Origin: Candidatus Poseidoniaceae archaeon
Lineage (GTDB): Archaea; Thermoplasmatota; Poseidoniia; Poseidoniales; Poseidoniaceae
NCBI GenBank assembly: GCA_022425185.1
Contig: JAKMFY010000015.1
Span: forward strand, 1 to 10,461
Direction of reading: 5' to 3'
DNA: 10,461 nt
Shown here: positions 7,324 through 10,461 of the stretch, piece by piece
How positions within the stretch are numbered: position 1 is the stretch's first letter
Layout: the number at the start of each line of letters is the position of its first letter
Made by a program: the position numbers and the translations under genes
Notes under the pieces: generated by a model
What the model saw: the letters and a program-made list of their open reading frames with translations, nothing else
What the model was told of the DNA's origin: nothing
Databases searched by the model: none

Positions 7324-8799
7324 ATGGAGCCTGAATGGATGAACCATGTGGATACGTCCACACCAGGTGTTGTTCGAATCAAGGCATTTGGAAAAATGAA
7401 AGTGGATGCGGCTCTTATTACAACGATGGATGAAATAAAATCTTACCAAGATGGACGTGGCCCTAAGCAATTACTCAATGCTGCTCAACTCCCGGGTATT
7501 GTTGGAACAGCCTGGGGTATGGCTGATTGGCACTATGGATACGGTTTACCGATAGGAGGTGTTGTAGCAACCGATGTAAATCATGGAGACCAAGGAGGAA
7601 GTATTTCTCCAGGAGCAGTTGGTTTTGACATAAATTGTGGCGTACGTGCAGTTGCTCTCAATCTAACGGTTGACGATATTCCAAATCTAAAAAAATTAGC
7701 ATCTCGATTGAATGGAAGAATTCCTGCAGGAGGTTCTGGAAAAGGCGGCATAGGCATCAATTCACAACAACTTGAAGCAGTTCTGCAAGGTGGTTTATCC
7801 GAACTCGAAACAATTGATATCAGCAGTTACCATGCGAAAGGGAGTGTTGAATCAGATGGCTCATTCGAAATCGATGAAGTTTCCATAAGCGAACGAGCAA
7901 AGAATAGAGGCTTAAAGGCCCTTGGCACGCTAGGGAGTGGCAATCATTTTCTTGAACTTCAAAGAGTTTCAGAAATTGCTGATGAAGAAACTTCCAAGGC
8001 ATGGGGTGTTGAATCAGATCAAATCATTGCAATGATACATTCAGGCTCCAGAGGATTAGGGCATCAAGTGTGTAGCGATCATATCCATGAACTTGAGATG
8101 AGGCTCAAACAGCGTGATGGAACATGGGTGGATGAAGAATGGGGGTATGAATTACCGGACCGACAATTGGCTGCAGCACCCATCTATTCAAAGCAAGGAC
8201 AAGCATACCTAAACGATATGAAAACTGCTGCAAATTATGCCTTTGCCAATCGCGCAGTTTTGGCACATCGATTGTTTCTTGGATTGAAAGCAGAACTTGG
8301 CGATGTTGTTGACCTCACTACAATTTATGATGTATCTCATAATATTGCAAAAGTTGAGGATCATAAGATTCATGGGGCAAATTGCACATGCATAGTCCAT
8401 CGAAAAGGAGCTACAAGAGCATTCAGTGGAGATCAAATGAAGCCTCATGATGTCTTCAAACGCACTGGACAACCTGTACTTGTCCCCGGGGATATGGGCA
8501 GAGGGTCATGGATTATGGCGGGGCCAGTCAAAGGACAAAATCTCGCATTCGGAAGTGCATGTCATGGAGCAGGAAGAGCGATGTCCAGAACTGTAGCTCG
8601 AAAAAAAATTGATCCAGATGTACAACAACATGTCCTTGATGAACAAGGAGTTATTGTCCATGCTGCAACTAAAAATATTCTTTCTGAGGAAGCACCTGCT
8701 GCATACAAAAATGTAGATAACGTCATTGAGAATACATATGCAGCAAACCTTGCTCGGCCAGTGTTACGCCTAGAACCCTTAGCGGTGATCAAAGGATAA
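7324..8799 (+). CDS. rtcB: RtcB: GTP-dependent RNA-splicing ligase
   Basis: Joins RNA ends carrying 2',3'-cyclic phosphate or 3'-phosphate to 5'-OH ends, the step that seals tRNA exons after the archaeal splicing endonuclease has cut. The 491 residues align end to end with the Pyrococcus horikoshii enzyme (481 residues). All metal and nucleotide residues are visible: Asp102 and Cys105 in GFDINCGVR, His208 in LGSGNHFLE, His239 in HSGSRGLGHQV, His339 in VSHNIAKVE, and His414 in CHGAGR, the residue that becomes guanylylated. HRKGATRAF (359-367) and the C-terminal EEAPAAYKNVDNV are also intact. It contains no intein, which some archaeal rtcB genes carry. The ATG at 7324 has no Shine-Dalgarno sequence, so a short leader or leaderless transcript is likely; an ATG at codon 6 is an alternative. 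No archease gene, its usual helper, is in this window. The TAA directly abuts the stop of the next, convergent gene. Confidence 0.97.
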   Translation: MEPEWMNHVDTSTPGVVRIKAFGKMKVDAALITTMDEIKSYQDGRGPKQLLNAAQLPGIVGTAWGMADWHYGYGLPIGGVVATDVNHGDQGGSISPGAVGFDINCGVRAVALNLTVDDIPNLKKLASRLNGRIPAGGSGKGGIGINSQQLEAVLQGGLSELETIDISSYHAKGSVESDGSFEIDEVSISERAKNRGLKALGTLGSGNHFLELQRVSEIADEETSKAWGVESDQIIAMIHSGSRGLGHQVCSDHIHELEMRLKQRDGTWVDEEWGYELPDRQLAAAPIYSKQGQAYLNDMKTAANYAFANRAVLAHRLFLGLKAELGDVVDLTTIYDVSHNIAKVEDHKIHGANCTCIVHRKGATRAFSGDQMKPHDVFKRTGQPVLVPGDMGRGSWIMAGPVKGQNLAFGSACHGAGRAMSRTVARKKIDPDVQQHVLDEQGVIVHAATKNILSEEAPAAYKNVDNVIENTYAANLARPVLRLEPLAVIKG

Positions 8800-9015
8800 T
8801 CACATACACATGTTTGCCATTGGTTGACCAGAGGTTGGCGCAGCACCTGAGTGAACGCCGTCTGGTTCTTCAACAATGACCGACAATAATGTGTTTACAA
8901 GTTCTTTAAGATCATCAACTTGGAGTTGTAATTCCTTCACTCTTTCTCGCATATCGGCCTTCTTTTCAGTAGATTCTTTCATTCCCATCCCATCCGAAGA
9001 AGTTGCCTTCTTCAT
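8800..9015 (-). CDS. Small predicted coiled-coil protein of unknown function (71 aa)
   Basis: An intact frame of 71 residues from ATG at 9013-9015 to TGA at 8800-8802. Residues 1-22 are polar and Lys/Glu-rich. Residues 23-50 form one amphipathic helix with exact 3-4 heptad spacing of hydrophobic residues (Val26, Leu29, Val33, Leu36, Val40, Leu43, Ile47), so a two- or three-stranded coiled coil is likely. The tail (51-71) is Gly/Ala/Ser/Pro-rich and ends in a Met-rich PMANMCM. It has no signal peptide or membrane segment and should be cytoplasmic. I do not recognise a family. The regular heptads, the exact fit against the rtcB stop and the lack of any other gene here argue that it is real. A weak TATA-like stretch (TAAACATTAA on the minus strand, 9039-9048) lies about 30 nt upstream. 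Read-through from the tRNA genes on the same strand is also possible. Confidence 0.65.
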   Translation of the reverse strand: MKKATSSDGMGMKESTEKKADMRERVKELQLQVDDLKELVNTLLSVIVEEPDGVHSGAAPTSGQPMANMCM

Positions 9016-9060
9016 TCTAAAGTGACTAAAGCAGCCTCTTAATGTTTAGGGGAGGCATAA

Positions 9061-9072
9061 CGATTAGAATCG
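9061..9072. repeat. Short palindrome between tRNA-Thr and the small protein gene
   Basis: CGATTAGAATCG reads as a 5-bp inverted repeat around AG. It lies 12 nt past the 3' end of tRNA-Thr and 46 nt before the start of the small protein gene. It could be an operator or part of tRNA 3' processing or termination, but no T-run follows it on the minus strand, and a 12-nt palindrome can occur by chance. Confidence 0.25.
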
Positions 9073-9083
9073 TGTTTTGAGAG

Positions 9084-9158
9084 TGGAGCCACCGGCGAGA
9101 ATTGAACTCGCGACCTCCTCATTACCAATGAGGTGCTATACCGCTAAGCCACGGTGGC
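9084..9158 (-). tRNA. tRNA-Thr (anticodon GGU), CCA encoded
   Basis: Reads ACC and ACU threonine codons. The acceptor stem is GCCACCG/CGGTGGC. The D arm is GCTT...TAGC with a T13-T22 mismatch and the conserved GG in its loop. The anticodon stem is CCTCA/TGAGG with loop TTGGTAA, placing anticodon GGT at 9126-9124. The variable loop AGGTC is 5 nt and the T arm is GCGAG-TTCAATT-CTCGC. The discriminator is T73, the archaeal threonine identity base, and CCA follows directly in the DNA (9086-9084). There is no intron. It is 53 nt downstream of tRNA-Ser on the same strand. Confidence 0.96.
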
Positions 9159-9183
9159 GTAATCCGAGCCACCAACAATGCCG

Positions 9184-9190
9184 ATATAAT
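9184..9190 (-). promoter_or_regulatory. TATA box for tRNA-Thr
   Basis: On the minus strand the sequence is ATTATAT, centred 29 nt upstream of the first base of mature tRNA-Thr. That is the usual archaeal spacing for a transcript starting one to three bases before the tRNA. It lies in the short gap between the two tRNA genes and suggests that tRNA-Thr can be transcribed independently of tRNA-Ser. Confidence 0.6.
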
Positions 9191-9211
9191 CGCTTCGCGT
9201 CTGTGAAGAGA

Positions 9212-9297
9212 TGGCGCCGAGAGAGAGATTTGAACTCCCGAGGGACAGGCCCACGCGATTTCCAGTCGCGCGCACTACCAGGCTATGCGATCTCGGC
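9212..9297 (-). tRNA. tRNA-Ser (anticodon GGA), CCA encoded
   Basis: Reads UCC and UCU serine codons. The acceptor stem is GCCGAGA/TCTCGGC. The D arm is GCAT-AGCCTGGTA-GTGC. The anticodon stem is CGCGA/TCGCG with loop CTGGAAA, placing anticodon GGA at 9263-9261. A long variable arm with its own stem (GGG-CCTGT-CCC) marks it as a class II tRNA. The T arm is GGGAG-TTCAAAT-CTCTC. Discriminator G73, as in serine tRNAs, is followed by an encoded CCA (9214-9212). There is no intron. A weak candidate promoter element (GTTAAACG on the minus strand) lies about 30 nt upstream of the 5' end. Confidence 0.97.
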
Positions 9298-9385
9298 TCG
9301 CAAACCTACCCAAACGACATCACCGTTTAACGCTCACCCTTGGTGAAACTAGGAGCGCAACAAACTCAAAGGGGAACCTACTGGG

Positions 9386-10312
9386 ATGTGCATGGGCGGT
9401 GAAGAAAACGTGGCGTTAGACCCGAATCACAACGCCTTACCGTTTCGACTTTCAGATATTGAAATCAAGCCAAAATTCTTTGATTTCCATCCATTGATAC
9501 TCACTGTTCGCAAAGAGATTGTTTTCCAATGGAAATTAATCCGGGATGAATGGAATAAACAGCACTTGATCACTATACTTGCTGGTTCAATCGCAATTAT
9601 TCTAGGAACGTTCAATGGTGAGATACTCAATGGAGGAGATGCACAAGTATCAGGCTTAGAAGGCTTGCAACAATCGGGTGCAACGTCCTATTTCCAAATG
9701 ATATTGTCAATCGTCTGCTGGGGATGGTTCCTCTACCAATTACTTCGCTTGTTCCCGATTATGAGAACCCACAGTGTCACGCTGATGCTTATTTGGGGAG
9801 GTCTAGGATTGTCCCAGATATTATTCCATGTTGAGAATAAACAATTTCCAATGGCGTTTGATTTATCCCAGATGATGGGTGGATTACTCGTAACATTGGT
9901 TTGTGTCTTTTTCTTGTATTTCTTCATAAAAGCAGTCACTGAAACCAGAGATCTTCATGTCGAAACCAACCATTTGCATGAAGATGTGCGAATGATGGAA
10001 GCAGAAATGGCAGAACATTCACTTAAAGCATGGACAGCAATATGTTTGACATGGTGTGGATTAGTAATCATTAGTTCTTGGAGTGGAGCACACTTCGTTG
10101 CGGAAAGAATGGCTGACCAACCGATTCTGATCGCTCTTTATGTGATGCTTTCACTCATCTGCATACCTCTAATAATGTGGACCATATGGTTTCCGCAACG
10201 CATGCTAGGAACAGAAGCACTTGTACGAACAAAAGCTGCTGTTTCTGCTGAAGAGGATCTTCGCAGTAAATTCATTATGGCGGAAGTTGCTCCGGACGAA
10301 GAAGCTTGGTGA
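9386..10312 (+). CDS. Multi-pass membrane protein of unknown function (about six helices)
   Basis: A 308-residue protein without a signal peptide. A soluble N-terminal region (about 1-58, with a charged end RKEIVFQWKLIRDEWNKQH) precedes about six predicted membrane helices: roughly 59-77, 102-121, 130-149, 162-184, 214-237 and 245-268. Between helices 4 and 5 is a charged helical loop (about 185-212, rich in Glu, His and Met). The C-terminal 40 residues are soluble and end in an acidic tail. I see no transporter, protease or enzyme signature and do not recognise the family. The start is one of two close ATGs (9386 or 9392); the first is taken, with a purine-rich AAAGGGGA about 8 nt before it. 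The gene is 4 nt ahead of a cysteine-desulfurase-like gene whose ribosome-binding site overlaps its stop codon, so the two are probably translated together. Confidence 0.85.
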   Translation: MCMGGEENVALDPNHNALPFRLSDIEIKPKFFDFHPLILTVRKEIVFQWKLIRDEWNKQHLITILAGSIAIILGTFNGEILNGGDAQVSGLEGLQQSGATSYFQMILSIVCWGWFLYQLLRLFPIMRTHSVTLMLIWGGLGLSQILFHVENKQFPMAFDLSQMMGGLLVTLVCVFFLYFFIKAVTETRDLHVETNHLHEDVRMMEAEMAEHSLKAWTAICLTWCGLVIISSWSGAHFVAERMADQPILIALYVMLSLICIPLIMWTIWFPQRMLGTEALVRTKAAVSAEEDLRSKFIMAEVAPDEEAW

Positions 10313-10313
10313 T
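10308..10313 (+). promoter_or_regulatory. Ribosome-binding site GGTGAT overlapping the upstream stop codon
   Basis: GGTGAT is an exact complement of the AUCACC near the 3' end of archaeal 16S rRNA. It sits 3 nt before the ATG at 10317 and includes the TGA stop of the membrane-protein gene. This fixes the start of the following gene and implies translational coupling between the two. Confidence 0.6.
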
Positions 10314-10316
10314 TTT

Positions 10317-10461
10317 ATGAAGGAATTTAGAAAAGATTTTCCTGCCCTAATGCTCGATGACCCAGTTGCTTACTTGGACAATGCTTGCGTCACCCTGAAG
10401 CCCCAATCTGTGATTGATTCAATTCAAGATTATTACATCAATACCCCAGGATGTGGTGGTC
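10317..10461 (+). CDS. Class V aminotransferase / cysteine desulfurase-like protein (3' end outside window)
   Basis: Only the first 48 residues are visible. The opening (RKDFPALM, then AYLDNACVTLKPQSVIDSI and DYYINTPGCGG) matches the N-terminus of PLP-dependent class V aminotransferases of the SufS/Csd type, where FP...YLDNAATTQKP...VIDA is usual. Those enzymes take sulfur from cysteine as a persulfide for iron-sulfur clusters or thiolation. Here the usual AATTQKP reads ACVTLKP, and a CGG replaces the usual residues after the DYY helix, so this belongs to a variant branch and its exact substrate is uncertain. The PLP lysine and the catalytic cysteine lie beyond the window. The ATG is supported by GGTGAT 3 nt upstream and by a 4-nt gap to the membrane-protein gene. 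Confidence 0.75.
   Translation, partial: MKEFRKDFPALMLDDPVAYLDNACVTLKPQSVIDSIQDYYINTPGCGG

Noticed and set aside
7324..8799. Possible intein in RtcB
   Set aside because: The length (491 residues) and unbroken alignment with the Pyrococcus enzyme leave no room for an insertion.
8562..8876. A 104-residue minus-strand frame across the end of rtcB
   Set aside because: It is antisense to the conserved C-terminal part of RtcB and has no recognisable features.
9077..9346. An 89-residue open frame on the plus strand (including PPARIELATSSLP)
   Set aside because: It runs antisense through both tRNA genes. Such peptides are a well-known artefact of translating tRNA complements.
1..10461. CRISPR array, insertion sequence, phage or defence genes
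   Set aside because: I saw no regularly spaced repeats, transposase or integrase motifs, terminal inverted repeats or defence-type domains on either strand.

Overview
The window is a gene-dense piece of archaeal chromosome with an estimated G+C in the low-to-mid 40s percent. The archaeal signs are an archaeal-type alanyl-tRNA synthetase, an RtcB RNA ligase close to the Pyrococcus form, a TATA-like box about 29 nt upstream of a tRNA gene, and a tRNA-Thr with U73. The mix of a large secreted, membrane-anchored subtilase, short intergenic gaps and ordinary housekeeping genes fits a marine planktonic euryarchaeon such as Poseidoniales (Marine Group II). That lineage call is an inference, not a proof.

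Layout, left to right. The 3' end of an unrecognised membrane-protein gene (to 290, +) meets a membrane-anchored subtilisin-family protease (287-2818, -). Upstream of the protease on the same strand is an ETHE1-like metallo-beta-lactamase-fold persulfide dioxygenase (2869-3606, -). Divergent from it is a NUDIX hydrolase with a long N-terminal extension (3653-4375, +), which ends inside the stop codon of alaS (4372-7221, -). A 102-nt divergent promoter region separates alaS from rtcB (7324-8799, +). rtcB abuts a 71-residue predicted coiled-coil protein (8800-9015, -). The 370 nt between 9016 and 9385 have no protein gene but hold tRNA-Thr(GGU) and tRNA-Ser(GGA), both on the minus strand, intronless and with encoded CCA. 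The right edge carries a six-helix membrane protein of unknown function (9386-10312, +), followed after 4 nt by the start of a class V aminotransferase / cysteine desulfurase-like gene that runs off the window.

How the genes relate. The middle of the window is about tRNA: alaS and rtcB share one promoter region, and two tRNA genes lie just beyond. RtcB joins tRNA exons after splicing, but the two tRNAs here have no introns, so the link is one of theme and not direct. The ETHE1-like enzyme and the protease form a possible two-gene unit, although a TATA-like box before the protease suggests it can also be transcribed alone. All three convergent gene pairs end with overlapping or touching stop codons, a sign of strong compaction.

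I see no CRISPR array, insertion sequence, prophage, toxin-antitoxin pair or defence island. No clearly novel system is visible. The best candidates for a closer look are the small coiled-coil protein, the unknown membrane protein coupled to the desulfurase-like gene, the structured alaS leader, the altered zinc site of AlaRS, and the cysteine-rich and EF-hand-like additions of the protease.
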